NCBI GenBank assembly: GCA_008638415.1 | Contig: VWVT01000014.1 | Location: forward strand, 1 to 64,000 | Reading direction: 5' to 3' | From: Nocardiopsis sinuspersici | Lineage (GTDB): Bacteria > Actinomycetota > Actinomycetes > Streptosporangiales > Streptosporangiaceae | DNA: 64,000 bases | Shown: piece after piece, positions 8,636 to 17,204 of the stretch | Position numbering within the stretch: position 1 is the first letter of the stretch | Layout: the number at the start of each line of letters is the position of its first letter | Position numbers and translations under genes: made by a program | The notes under the pieces: model-generated | What the model was told of the DNA's origin: nothing | Databases searched by the model: none | Seen by the model: only the letters and a program-made list of their open reading frames with translations

Positions 8636-10246
8636 ATGGATTCCTCGCACCCCGAAAGCGGTGACACCGCGGCCTCGACCGGCTCCGGCACCGAACGTCC
8701 GCACATCCCCGCACAACGACCGGCGCCCTCCACCGAGGCGGGCACGAACCCCCCGAGCACCCCGACCGACACGGCCGGCACCGCCGGGAGCGCCCCCGAG
8801 GAGGAGGAGCGCTTCTGGAAGGCGGGCCGGCTGGAGCAGATGCCCATCCGGCGCCTGCCCAAGGCACCCCCCTCGATCCACATCCTCGGCCCCACCGTGT
8901 TCCTCGTCGCCCTCGGCGTGGGCATGGGCGAGTCCTACATGTGGCCGCGGCTGGTCCTGGTCTTCGGCCCCGAGATCCGCTGGCTCTTCCTGGTCGGTGT
9001 GACCCTGCAGGCCGTGGTCATGCTGGAGATGTCCCGCTACGCGATGGCCACGGGCGAGAGCATCTTCTACGGAGCCGCACGCGTCTTCAAGCCACTCATG
9101 TGGTTCTTCTTCGCCACGGCGATCCTGGTCTACATCTGGCCGGGCCACCTGTCGGCGGGCGCGTCGGCCTTCGAGAGGGTGACCGGGATCCCCTGGCAGT
9201 TGACGGCGGTGACGGGGATGCTCCTCGTCGGCGTGGTCTTCACCTTCGCGAAGGTCATCTACAACCTGCTCGAGAACCTGCTGTCGATCTGTATCGGCCT
9301 GCTGGTGGTCGGCAGCGCGGTGATCGCGGCGATCGTGGGCAACCTGTCCGACCTGACGTCCACCCTCACCGGGATGTTCGCGTTCGGCTACTTCCCCGCG
9401 GAGGCGTCCACGGCGCTCTGGTTCCCCGTGATCGTCGGGTCCATCGCCTTCGCCGGCCCCTCGGGCATGCAGCAGATGTGGTACACCCTGCACCTGCGCG
9501 ACAAGGGCGCGGGCATGGGAGCGCACATCCCCCAGATCCGTGGTCTGAGGCACGCGGGCGAGCAGGAGACCATGCCCTCGCGCGGCTTCATGTTCGACAC
9601 CTCCGACCCCGAGGAGATGGAGAAGTGGAAGGGCTGGCGGCGCTGGGTCTCCTTCGACGCCCTGGTCCTGTTCTGGGGCATCACGATGCTGGTGACGATC
9701 TCCTTCACCGTGCTGGCCCAGTCCGCGGCCCGCTTCGACCCGAACGTGACCGAGCTGCTCAGGGGCGGCGACCGCAACGCCGCCCTGGACGCCATGGCGG
9801 CCTCCTTCTCGGCGGCCGGCAGCCCGGTCCTGGGCACGGTGTTCTTCTGCTTCATCGCGCTCATCGGGCTCAACGCCACGCTGGGGCTGTTCGACTCCTT
9901 CTCGCGCGGCCAGGCCGACATGACCTTCAACTTCGTGCCGGGCGCCAAGAAGATCGGCATGTCGAAGCTGTACGCCATCTTCCTCTGGGGCCTGATCGCC
10001 TTCGGCATCTGCATCCTGCTCTTCGGTCCGGCCGACGGGCCGGCGGCGATCCTGGACGTGCTGGCCTTCCTGTCGGCGTTCGCGATGGGCGCCTACTGCG
10101 TGGTGTTGCTGCTGGTCAACAACATCACGCTGCCCAAGCCGATCCGGCCGGGCATCTTCTCCAACGCCATCATCGCCTTCGCGGCGGTGTTCTACCTCGG
10201 TGCCCTGTTCTACTCCCTGTTCGCCTTCGGGGTCGTGATCGACTGA
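8636..10246 (+). CDS. Nramp-related membrane transporter without the classical metal motifs
   Basis: A 536-residue protein with a Thr/Pro/Ser-rich cytoplasmic N-terminus of about 75 residues followed by about eleven membrane segments. The first segment region GPTVFLVALGVGMGESYMWP and the TM6 region AGPSGMQQMWY have the positions of the DPGN and MPH motifs of Nramp divalent-metal transporters. The Asp, Asn and Met metal ligands are absent. It therefore belongs to the broader Nramp-related / APC-fold set, whose substrates are mostly unknown. A soluble insertion (about residues 300-340) contains SRGFMFDTSDPEEMEKW. Start ATG 8636 follows AGGGAG at 8622-8627; a longer in-frame GTG start at 8417 lacks support. 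Its stop overlaps the start of the next membrane protein, implying a translational coupling and a shared function. Confidence 0.7.
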   Translation: MDSSHPESGDTAASTGSGTERPHIPAQRPAPSTEAGTNPPSTPTDTAGTAGSAPEEEERFWKAGRLEQMPIRRLPKAPPSIHILGPTVFLVALGVGMGESYMWPRLVLVFGPEIRWLFLVGVTLQAVVMLEMSRYAMATGESIFYGAARVFKPLMWFFFATAILVYIWPGHLSAGASAFERVTGIPWQLTAVTGMLLVGVVFTFAKVIYNLLENLLSICIGLLVVGSAVIAAIVGNLSDLTSTLTGMFAFGYFPAEASTALWFPVIVGSIAFAGPSGMQQMWYTLHLRDKGAGMGAHIPQIRGLRHAGEQETMPSRGFMFDTSDPEEMEKWKGWRRWVSFDALVLFWGITMLVTISFTVLAQSAARFDPNVTELLRGGDRNAALDAMAASFSAAGSPVLGTVFFCFIALIGLNATLGLFDSFSRGQADMTFNFVPGAKKIGMSKLYAIFLWGLIAFGICILLFGPADGPAAILDVLAFLSAFAMGAYCVVLLLVNNITLPKPIRPGIFSNAIIAFAAVFYLGALFYSLFAFGVVID

Positions 10247-10812
10247 TGAAGCCCCCAGACACCCCTCCGGAGGGAAGGCCCCTCTTCGACCACGTGGAGG
10301 TCGCTGTACCAGGCGCGGCGATCGGCCCGGTGGTAGGACTGTTCGCCGCGGGCGTCGGAGTCCTGGCGGGACTCCCCGTGGAGGTCACCCTCACCCTCGC
10401 GCTCGCGATGGGGGGTCCCATCGCACTTCTCGGCGCCGGATACTGTGTGCTGCTGGCACGTGGCGTCTTCACCATCGGGTCCGTGGCGCCTCTGGCCCTG
10501 TACTGGCTCGTGGGGTTCCCCCTCGTCCGCCTGTTCGACTCCTACGCCGTGGCACAGGTGGTCGGAAGCGACACCGTGCTGGGTGAGCCGCTACTGTCCT
10601 TCCTTGCGCTGCAAGCCATGCTGAGCTTCGGGTTCACCATCGGGTTCCTGTGGCTGCACGAGCGGATCGCCCCGCGTTGGCTGCTGCGCATCCGTGGTCA
10701 CAACCCCGTGGCCGCGGCACTCGTCGAGCGCTACATGGAACACGCGGATCACCTCAACCGGCGGCGCGGACCCCAGCGTCCCCGCCGCAAGTCCTCCAAC
10801 ACCTCCCCCTGA
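10246..10812 (+). CDS. Small polytopic membrane protein coupled to the Nramp-like transporter
   Basis: 188 residues, ATG at 10246 overlapping the preceding TGA (ATGA). Four strongly hydrophobic segments are visible (about residues 20-42, 45-68, 72-92, 122-143), followed by a basic C-terminal tail ending RRGPQRPRRKSSNTSP. I do not recognise a family. The overlap and shared strand suggest an accessory subunit or a chaperone for the 536-residue transporter. It ends 4 bases before the long hairpin at 10817-10868. Confidence 0.7.
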   Translation: MKPPDTPPEGRPLFDHVEVAVPGAAIGPVVGLFAAGVGVLAGLPVEVTLTLALAMGGPIALLGAGYCVLLARGVFTIGSVAPLALYWLVGFPLVRLFDSYAVAQVVGSDTVLGEPLLSFLALQAMLSFGFTIGFLWLHERIAPRWLLRIRGHNPVAAALVERYMEHADHLNRRRGPQRPRRKSSNTSP

Positions 10813-10816
10813 CAAC

Positions 10817-10868
10817 CACGGTGATGCCTGCGGAGCGGCCGTACCGCCGCTCCGCGGGCAGCACCGTG
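10817..10868 (+). terminator. Very stable two-part hairpin before terC
   Basis: CACGGTG (10817-10823) pairs with CACCGTG (10862-10868). After a 2-base internal loop, a 14-bp stem follows (10826-10839 with 10846-10859, one G-U pair). The structure begins 4 bases after the upstream stop and ends 29 bases before the terC start. It is read as the terminator of the two-gene transporter unit; a role as terC leader element is possible. Confidence 0.65.
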
Positions 10869-10897
10869 CCCGTACGAGCACATGGAGATAAGAGAAC

Positions 10898-11965
10898 GTG
10901 GACATTCACCCGTGGGTATGGGCCGTCACCATCACGACCCTGCTGGCCGTCATCGCGGTCGACTTCATCATCATCGCGCGCAGACCCCATGAGCCATCGA
11001 TGCGTGAGGCCGCGATCTGGATCGGCGTCTACGTCTCCCTCGCCATCGTCTTCGGTATCGGGATCGGGATCTTCAGCACCCCCTCACAGAGCCTGGACTT
11101 CTTCACCGGCTGGATCGTCGAGTACTCGATGAGTGTCGACAACCTGTTCGTCTTCATCCTGATCCTGGGGTCGTTCGCGGTCCCGGCCAAGCACCGCCAG
11201 AGGGTCCTCCTGGTGGGGATCGCGCTCGCCCTGCTGTTCCGCGGCCTCTTCATCGCCCTGGGCGCGGCGGTGGTGAACGCCTTCGCCGGCGTCTTCTTCA
11301 TCTTCGGCGCGTTCCTGCTGTTCACGGCGTGGAAGCTGATCGCCGACGCGGGCGGCGAGGACGAGGAGTACAAGGAGAACGCCGCGGTGCGGATGGTGCG
11401 GCGCCTCCTGCCGACCACCGACAAGTTCCACGAGGCGAAGCTGACCGTGCGGCTGGACGGCAAGCGCGTGGTCACGCCGATGCTGCTGGTGATGATCGCC
11501 GTCGGCCTCACCGACATCCTGTTCGCCCTCGACTCGATCCCGGCCATCTTCGGCATCACGCAGGAGCCCTACCTGGTCTTCACCGCCAACGCCTTCGCCC
11601 TGATGGGCCTGCGCCAGCTCTACTTCCTCATCGGCGGCCTGCTGACGAAGCTCGTCCACCTCAACAAGGGCCTGGCCGTGATCCTGGGCTTCATCGGCCT
11701 GAAGCTGATCCTGCACGCCCTGCACGAGACCACCGACTGGCACGTGCCGGAGATCGGCACCCTGACCTCTCTGTTCGTCATCATCGCCACGCTCGCCGTC
11801 ACGACGGTGACCAGCCTGCTCAGCAGCCGCAAGACCGCCGCCGCCGAGGCGGCGGAGGCCGCCGGGGTCGCGGCCCGGTCCTCCGAAGGGGCCGGGGACA
11901 CCGACACCGCCTCGCGGGCACGGACCGATGACGACGACGAGGTGGGAACACGGACCCGCAAATGA
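10898..11965 (+). CDS. TerC family integral membrane protein
   Basis: A 355-residue TerC/Alx-type protein. GTG at 10898 with GGAG at 10884-10887. Seen: eight to nine hydrophobic segments with the family's acidic intramembrane residues in WIVEYSMSVDNLFVFILIL and in VGLTDILFALDSIPAIFGI, plus the AFALMGLRQLYFLIGGLL segment. The last 60 residues form an Ala/Asp-rich cytoplasmic tail. TerC-family members are linked to metal (manganese) efflux or metal insertion into exported proteins and to tellurite resistance. The DNA does not show which applies. It stands alone between two hairpins (10817-10868 and 12016-12048). Confidence 0.92.
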   Translation: MDIHPWVWAVTITTLLAVIAVDFIIIARRPHEPSMREAAIWIGVYVSLAIVFGIGIGIFSTPSQSLDFFTGWIVEYSMSVDNLFVFILILGSFAVPAKHRQRVLLVGIALALLFRGLFIALGAAVVNAFAGVFFIFGAFLLFTAWKLIADAGGEDEEYKENAAVRMVRRLLPTTDKFHEAKLTVRLDGKRVVTPMLLVMIAVGLTDILFALDSIPAIFGITQEPYLVFTANAFALMGLRQLYFLIGGLLTKLVHLNKGLAVILGFIGLKLILHALHETTDWHVPEIGTLTSLFVIIATLAVTTVTSLLSSRKTAAAEAAEAAGVAARSSEGAGDTDTASRARTDDDDEVGTRTRK

Positions 11966-12015
11966 CCTCACGCCCCCGCGGCGCACCACCGCGGCGGGAC
12001 ACGGGTGACCACAGA

Positions 12016-12048
12016 GCGGCCCCGGCGGAGCACCTCCGCCGGGGCCGC
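12016..12048. terminator. Terminator between convergent terC and gdx
   Basis: GCGGCCCCGGCGGAG (12016-12030) pairs perfectly over 15 bp with 12034-12048 around a CAC loop. It lies between two converging genes and can serve both. Confidence 0.8.
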
Positions 12049-12116
12049 CCGCGTTCGCCCGGGGCAGCCCGTCCCCGGTCCGTCCCCGTCCGTGCCGCCC
12101 CGGCCCGGACACGGGC

Positions 12117-12431
12117 TCAGTGCAGGAGCTTGAGTCCGACGACGCCCGCGACGATGAGCAGCAGGCACAGCGCCTTGGGGACGCTGAAGCCCTCCCCGAG
12201 GAAGAGCATGCCGACCAGGGCGGTGCCGACGGCGCCGATCGAGACCCAGACCGCGTAACCGGTCCCGACGGGGATGGTGCGCAGCGCGTAGGCCAGGCCG
12301 GCCATGCTCAGCGTCAGAGTGACCGCGAAGGCCACCGACGGCCACAGGCGGGTGAAGCCCTGGGACGCGCTGAGCGCGGTCGCCCACGCGGTCTCCAGGA
12401 ACCCCGAGACCACCAGAACGATCCAGGCCAT
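12117..12431 (-). CDS. gdx: SMR-family guanidinium exporter (Gdx, SugE subtype)
   Basis: A 104-residue four-TM small multidrug resistance protein. ATG at 12429-12431 with GGAAGG upstream. Essential Glu13 lies in VSGFLETAWA. The pattern GFTRLWPS, LRTIPVGTGYAVWVSIGAVG and GVVGLKLLH is that of the Gdx (formerly SugE) subtype rather than the EmrE/Qac subtype. Gdx proteins exchange guanidinium for protons across the membrane. The assignment is independently supported by the guanidine-III riboswitch immediately upstream. A single gene is present, so it should form an antiparallel homodimer (known for the family). Confidence 0.95.
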   Translation of the reverse strand: MAWIVLVVSGFLETAWATALSASQGFTRLWPSVAFAVTLTLSMAGLAYALRTIPVGTGYAVWVSIGAVGTALVGMLFLGEGFSVPKALCLLLIVAGVVGLKLLH

Positions 12432-12464
12432 GATCCGTACCTTCCGTGACGTGCGTGTGCGAAC

Positions 12465-12505
12465 GCGCCGTCTTGTCGTCACCGGGTACGGCGCACCTCG
12501 TCCGG
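12465..12505 (-). ncRNA. Guanidine-III riboswitch (ykkC-III) controlling gdx
   Basis: Read on the minus strand, the 41 bases start CCGGACGAGGTGCGCCGTAC, continue with CCGGTGACGACAAG, and end ACGGCGC. This is the class III guanidine aptamer. The GCGCCGT strand pairs with the terminal ACGGCGC, and the conserved CGAGGTG and ACAAG strands form the pseudoknot and triple-helix core. From memory it differs from the crystallised Thermobifida fusca RNA at only a few positions. It lies 33 bases upstream of the gdx start, consistent with guanidinium-induced expression of the exporter. Confidence 0.93.
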
Positions 12506-12878
12506 GGTCTCACGGAACGCACCCGTACGACCTCTGTCCGCACGGGCGGTGATGCCACGCAAGGTACAACGGCCCGCGCCGGCCGGGCCTTCCGGGGACG
12601 CCGGAGACCCCCTTCACCGGCCGTCGGCGGTATGGACCCGCACGTCGGGGGCTGACACGCGCACCAGCGGGGGAACCACTCGTCGACCGCTCACCGCACG
12701 GCCCGACCACTCACCGAGCGCTGGGCGACCGCTTGACGCTCCTCCCCCGCGTTCGGCGCGCGTGGACGCGCACCCCCTCCTGTGGCGGAGTGCCCCTCCT
12801 TACAGTGCCGGGTAACGCACGTCACACCGGCGAAACATCGTCTTCACCGGCTGTCCGCCGATCCCCCCGGAGGTTTCA
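12506..12878. other. Divergent intergenic region upstream of gdx and the DUF485-actP genes
   Basis: No gene seen. At 12811-12826 the sequence GGTAA-cgcacg-TCACA has 8 of 10 defined bases of the TGTGA-N6-TCACA Crp consensus and sits 52 bases before the DUF485 start, a weak Crp/GlxR candidate. The ribosome binding site GGAGG is at about 12869-12873. Nothing else is recognisable. Confidence 0.4.
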
Positions 12879-13280
12879 ATGTCACCAGACAGGCCCACGA
12901 AGGACCCGACACCACCCCCAGGTGGCAACGGAGGCGACGCGGAGCCCATCTCGCGCGAGGCCTACGTCAGGATGCACGGCGACCCGCGCTTCGTCGGGCT
13001 CAAGAAGCGCCTCTACGCCTTCATCTTCCCGATGAGCATCGCCTTCATGGCGTGGTACCTGCTCTACGTGCTCATGTCCGCCTACGGCCGCGAGGTCATG
13101 GGCACCGTGCTCTTCGGCAACGTGAACGTCGCGCTGCTCTTCGGCCTCCTGCAGTTCCTCTCCACCTTCGGGATCGCCATCCTGTACACGAGCTACGCCC
13201 GCCGCAAGCTCGACGCACAGGCGGTCGAGCTGCGTGACGAGCTCCAGCACGACGCGATGGACAAGGAGAGCGGCCGATGA
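12879..13280 (+). CDS. DUF485 membrane protein, partner of the ActP-like symporter
   Basis: 133 residues: a hydrophilic N-terminus, then ISREAYVRMHGDPRFVGLKKR and two membrane segments (about residues 45-68 and 82-103), the DUF485 pattern. DUF485 proteins are encoded directly before ActP/MctC-type sodium:monocarboxylate symporters and are thought to be small subunits of the carrier. Here the stop overlaps the symporter start (ATGA at 13277-13280), which supports that. ATG 12879 is preceded by CCGGAGG. Alternative role: assembly factor. Confidence 0.88.
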   Translation: MSPDRPTKDPTPPPGGNGGDAEPISREAYVRMHGDPRFVGLKKRLYAFIFPMSIAFMAWYLLYVLMSAYGREVMGTVLFGNVNVALLFGLLQFLSTFGIAILYTSYARRKLDAQAVELRDELQHDAMDKESGR

Positions 13281-14962
13281 TGTTCGCACAGGAAGCGGTC
13301 GCCACGGTCGACGACAGCAGTCGTATCGTCACCATCGTCCTCTTCGTCCTCATGATCGCGGCCACGCTCGGCGTCACCGTCTGGGCCAGTCGCAACACCC
13401 GCTCCGCGACCGACTTCCACTCGGGCGGCCGCGGCTTCTCCCCGCTCCAGAACGGCCTGGCCATCGGCAGCGACTACATGTCGGCCGCGTCCTTCCTGGG
13501 CATCGCCGGCATGATCGCCCTGTTCGGCTACGACGGCTTCCTGTACTCCATCGGGTTCCTCGTCGCCTGGCTGGTCGCCCTCCTGCTCGTCGCGGAGCTG
13601 CTGCGCAACTCCGGCCGTTACACCATGGGCGACGTGCTGTCCTACCGGATGCAGCAGCGCCCGGTCCGGACCGCGGCCTCGGTCTCCACGATCGTGGTGT
13701 CGATCTTCTACCTGCTGGCGCAGATGGTCGGCGCGGGCGCGCTCATCGCCCTGCTGCTGGGCATCCAGCCCGGTCAGACCTTCCTCGGCATGGACGCCGC
13801 CACCGCCAAGATCGTCGGCATCGTGGTCGTCGGCCTCCTGATGACGGTCTACGTGACCTTCGGCGGCATGAAGGGCACCACCTGGGTGCAGATCATCAAG
13901 GCCGTCATCCTCATGTCCGGCGCCGCCCTGCTCACCGTGCTGACCCTGTCGCTGTACGGGTTCAACCTCGGCGCCCTGATGAGCGACGCCGCCAACGCCA
14001 GCGGCCAGGAGGGCTTCCTGGAGCCCGGCCTGCGCTACGGCGTGGAGGTCGCGGGCGACCCGGTGCAGACCATGTGGAACAAGCTGGACCTCATCAGCCT
14101 GGGCATGGCCCTGGTGCTGGGTACGGCCGGCCTGCCCCACATCCTCATCCGCTTCTACACCGTCCCCGACTCCCAGAGCGCCCGTAAGTCGGTCAACTGG
14201 GGCATCGGCCTCATCGGCACCTTCTACCTGATGACCCTGGTGTTGGGCTTCGGCGCGGCGGCCATCGTCGGCCACGAGGCCATCACGGCCCAGAACGCGG
14301 CGGGCAACACGGCCGCTCCGCAGCTGGCCCAGGCCGTCGGTGAGACCATCGGCGGGGACATGGCGGGCTCGGTCCTGCTCGCGCTCATCTCCTCCGCGGC
14401 CTTCGCGGCCATCCTGTCCACCGTGGCGGGCCTGGTCATCGCCTCCTCGTCCTCCATCGCGCACGACTTCTACAACTCGGTCCTGCGCAGGGGCAAGGCC
14501 ACGGGCGCCGAGGAGGTCAAGGTCGCCCGGCTCGCCGCACTGGGCGTCGGCACGGTCGCGGTCGTCCTGGCCGTGTTCGCCCAGAACCTCAACGTGGCCT
14601 TCCTGGTCGCGCTGGCGTTCGCGATCGCGGCCTCGGCCAACCTGCCGACCCTGCTGCTGAGCCTGTTCTGGAAGAGGTTCAACACCGCCGGCGCCCTCGC
14701 CGGCATCTACGGCGGCCTGATCAGCGCCGTGGGCCTGGTGCTCTTCTCGCCGGTGGTCTCCGGCAGCGAGAAGGCGCTCATCCCGACCGCGGACTTCGCC
14801 TGGTTCCCGCTGCCCAACCCGGCCCTGGTGTCGGTGCCGATCAGCCTCCTGTGCGCGGTCGTCGGCACGCTGATGTCCAAGGAGCGCGACTTCGACAAGT
14901 TCGCGATGCTCCAGGTCCGCGCCCTGACCGGTGCCGGCGCCGAGAAGGCGGGCCAGCACTAG
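13277..14962 (+). CDS. actP: Sodium:solute symporter, ActP/MctC-like (acetate, pyruvate or propionate)
   Basis: A 561-residue member of the solute:sodium symporter family with thirteen or so membrane segments. Diagnostic stretches: ATDFHSGGRGFSPLQNGLAIGSDYMSAASFLG near the N-terminus (the family's FxxAGR..G.AI-D..SAASFLG signature), VTFGGMKGTTWVQIIKA, and GLPHILIRFYTVPDSQSARKS. This set is typical of cation/acetate symporters ActP and MctC. Two ATG codons, at 13277 and 13280, are possible starts. It is translationally coupled to the DUF485 gene. A LytS/LytTR sensor pair and a second symporter follow, so uptake of small monocarboxylates under two-component control is the likely theme (inference). 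Confidence 0.88.
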   Translation: MMFAQEAVATVDDSSRIVTIVLFVLMIAATLGVTVWASRNTRSATDFHSGGRGFSPLQNGLAIGSDYMSAASFLGIAGMIALFGYDGFLYSIGFLVAWLVALLLVAELLRNSGRYTMGDVLSYRMQQRPVRTAASVSTIVVSIFYLLAQMVGAGALIALLLGIQPGQTFLGMDAATAKIVGIVVVGLLMTVYVTFGGMKGTTWVQIIKAVILMSGAALLTVLTLSLYGFNLGALMSDAANASGQEGFLEPGLRYGVEVAGDPVQTMWNKLDLISLGMALVLGTAGLPHILIRFYTVPDSQSARKSVNWGIGLIGTFYLMTLVLGFGAAAIVGHEAITAQNAAGNTAAPQLAQAVGETIGGDMAGSVLLALISSAAFAAILSTVAGLVIASSSSIAHDFYNSVLRRGKATGAEEVKVARLAALGVGTVAVVLAVFAQNLNVAFLVALAFAIAASANLPTLLLSLFWKRFNTAGALAGIYGGLISAVGLVLFSPVVSGSEKALIPTADFAWFPLPNPALVSVPISLLCAVVGTLMSKERDFDKFAMLQVRALTGAGAEKAGQH

Positions 14963-15282
14963 GCGGTGCCCTTCGGGACCTCCGCCTCGCCCCGGTCCGT
15001 GTTCGGGCGCACGAACACCCCTCACGGGCCGGGACCCGAGGAGCAGGCCCCAGGAACCACGAGCTCGGGGTGGTCACCGGTGGCCCACTCCCCGCCGGGA
15101 GACACCCTGCTCCCGGTGCGGCCACCGTCCCCGAGCCCCTTCCCGGGCCCGTCATCCCCTCCCGGGTGACGGGCCCGGACCCTTGCGCCGGCACGGGAAC
15201 GGACACGCCTCCCACATCACGATTCGAAAGGTGATTCCCACCACGTGAGTGTCGACACAGGCTGCTGGGATAGGGTCGTTCC
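14963..15282. other. Intergenic region with a 12-bp perfect hairpin
   Basis: No gene seen. CCGGGCCCGTCA (15143-15154) pairs perfectly with TGACGGGCCCGG (15167-15178) around a 12-base loop and is the probable terminator of the actP unit. Downstream, TAGGGT at 15271-15276 lies 6 bases before the GTG start of the sensor kinase, so that transcript could be leaderless. Confidence 0.55.
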
Positions 15283-16380
15283 GTGTCATATCGGTGGCTG
15301 TCGCGGATGTCCCCCTCCCGGCGGCGCCCAGCGTCGTCAGCGCAGCGGGCGAGCGTCGAGTTGATGCGCCAGGTCCACTCCCTGGGCATCGACCTCCAGG
15401 ACGGACTACACGGCAGGAAGGTGCCCTCGGCCGCCCGGCGGCTGCGCGAGCTCCTGGCCGTGGAAGGCGTCGTGCTCGCCGACCTGGACGGTCCTGTCGC
15501 CGCGTACGGCCGACAGCCCGAGCCGCAGGAGGTCGAGGGATTGCTCGCCCAGGTCTTCGAGTACGGAAGCAACGCGCGCGGCCGCCTGGCCGACGGAACC
15601 TCGGTGTGCGCGGTCCCCCTGACCGTGGACGACGAGCTGTCCGGGGCGCTGGTGGCGTCGGGCAACCCCGTGGAGACCGACGTGGAGGCGGCCGCCGCGC
15701 TGGTGTCGGACTGCCTGGACCACGCGGCGCTGCGCCGGGCACGCACGCGCATCGCCGCCGCCGACCTGCGCACGCTCCGGGCACAGATCTCCCCGCACTT
15801 CATGCACAACGCCCTCGCGGTCATCGCCGCGCTGGTGCGCACCGACCCGGACCGCGCCCGCCACCTGCTGTCGGACTTCGCCGACTACCTGCGCTACGGC
15901 TTCTCGGAGAAGGGCGACTACGCGACGCTCTCGGAGGAGCTGGAGGCCACGCAGACCTACCTCGAACTACAGAGGGCCCGCTTCCACGACCGCCTGGACA
16001 TCACCGTGCGCATAGCGCCGGAGGTGCTGCCGGTGGCCATCCCCTTCCTGGTGGTGCAGCCGATCGTGGAGAACGCGCTCCGGCACGGCCTGGAACGCAA
16101 GGAGGGCCGCGGCCACATCAGCGTCTCGGGTTTCGGCGAGGGACCGCTGTGCGTGATCGAGATCGAGGACGACGGGGTCGGCATGCACCCCGACCTGGCC
16201 CGCTCCCTGCTGGCGGGCACGGGACCGGAGTCGCGCAGCGTCGGCCTGGCCAACGTGGACCAGAGGCTGCGCGCGGTCTACGGACCCGAGTACGGTCTGG
16301 TGATCGAGACCGCGCTCGGCGAGGGAACGAAGGTGACCGTGCGCGTACCCAGATTCACCAGGGGGGTGGTGGCGCAGTGA
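15283..16380 (+). CDS. LytS/YehU-type sensor histidine kinase
   Basis: 365 residues, GTG start at 15283. An N-terminal GAF-like sensory domain (about residues 40-150) has no membrane segment, so the kinase is predicted to be soluble. The PF06580-type phosphoacceptor box QISPHFMHNAL carries His172. The HATPase domain shows VVQPIVENALRHGLE, IEDDGVGM and SVGLANVDQRLRAVYG. It overlaps the response-regulator gene by 4 bases (GTGA). LytS-class kinases such as E. coli BtsS and YpdA sense pyruvate and control a transporter. The flanking monocarboxylate symporters suggest a similar intracellular metabolite signal here (inference). Confidence 0.9.
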   Translation: MSYRWLSRMSPSRRRPASSAQRASVELMRQVHSLGIDLQDGLHGRKVPSAARRLRELLAVEGVVLADLDGPVAAYGRQPEPQEVEGLLAQVFEYGSNARGRLADGTSVCAVPLTVDDELSGALVASGNPVETDVEAAAALVSDCLDHAALRRARTRIAAADLRTLRAQISPHFMHNALAVIAALVRTDPDRARHLLSDFADYLRYGFSEKGDYATLSEELEATQTYLELQRARFHDRLDITVRIAPEVLPVAIPFLVVQPIVENALRHGLERKEGRGHISVSGFGEGPLCVIEIEDDGVGMHPDLARSLLAGTGPESRSVGLANVDQRLRAVYGPEYGLVIETALGEGTKVTVRVPRFTRGVVAQ

Positions 16381-17204
16381 AGCCCGAGCTACGGGTACTG
16401 GTGGTCGAGGACGAGGCCTCCACCCGCCAGGAGATGGCGTCACTGCTGGGCGACATGCCCGAGGTGGCGGAGGTCCTCGTGGCCGACAACGGCGCCACGG
16501 CCGTGCGGCTGCTGGGGACCACCACGATCGACGCGGCGTTCCTGGACATCCTCATGCCCGGCCTGGACGGCATGGACGTGGCCCGGGTGCTGAGCGTGCT
16601 GTCGGAGCCGCCGTCCATCGTGTTCGTGACCGCGTCCGAGACCCACGCCGTGGAGGCGTTCGGCATCGGCGCCGTGGACTACCTGCTCAAGCCGATCCGC
16701 CCCGAGCGCCTGGCCGAGGCGGTGGGCCGCATCGCCCAACTGCGCCGTCCCAGCGGTGACGCCCCGCCCGCCGAGGACCTGCACGTGGTGCAGATCGACA
16801 CGGGCAGGCGCACGGTGTTCGTCAAGCGCGACGACGTGCAGTTCGTGGAGGCCCAGGGCGACTACGTGCGCCTGCACACCGCCGACGGCGGCCACCTGAT
16901 CCGCCTGTCGCTGTCGTACCTGGAGGAGGTGTGGGCCTCGGCGGGGTTCGTCCGGGTCCACCGGGGCTTCCTCATCGCGATCCCGTGGGTGCGCGACCTG
17001 CGGGTGACCTCCTCGTCCGGCCTGGTGGCGGGCACCCCGGCCGGGGACGTGCCGGTGAGCCGCCGCCACGGCCGCCACCTGCGCACGCAACTGCTGGAGG
17101 CGGCCCGCCGCGACCAGCTCGGCCGGTCCGCGAACGCGCAGGGCCCTCCCCCCGTCCGGTCCCGGGACGGTGAGCACGAGCAGTCCCCCCGGCAGGCGCC
17201 ATGA
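16377..17204 (+). CDS. LytTR-family response regulator
   Basis: 275 residues, GTG at 16377 overlapping the kinase stop. The receiver domain (1-120) has acidic pocket E11-D12 and phosphoacceptor Asp57 in DAAFLDILMPG, with KPIRPERLAEAV at its end. The LytTR DNA-binding domain (about 140-245) has VKRDDVQFVEAQGDYVRLHT and GFVRVHRGFLIAIPWV. A basic, Gln/Pro-rich tail follows. It is the cognate partner of the upstream LytS-type kinase and the likely activator of one or both symporter genes. Its stop overlaps the next gene (ATGA), so the regulator and the second transporter are on one mRNA. Confidence 0.93.
   Translation: MKPELRVLVVEDEASTRQEMASLLGDMPEVAEVLVADNGATAVRLLGTTTIDAAFLDILMPGLDGMDVARVLSVLSEPPSIVFVTASETHAVEAFGIGAVDYLLKPIRPERLAEAVGRIAQLRRPSGDAPPAEDLHVVQIDTGRRTVFVKRDDVQFVEAQGDYVRLHTADGGHLIRLSLSYLEEVWASAGFVRVHRGFLIAIPWVRDLRVTSSSGLVAGTPAGDVPVSRRHGRHLRTQLLEAARRDQLGRSANAQGPPPVRSRDGEHEQSPRQAP

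Noticed and set aside
10813..10897. yybP-ykoY manganese riboswitch before terC
   Set aside because: The position is right for the family, but none of the conserved loop sequences are present; only a plain long hairpin is seen.
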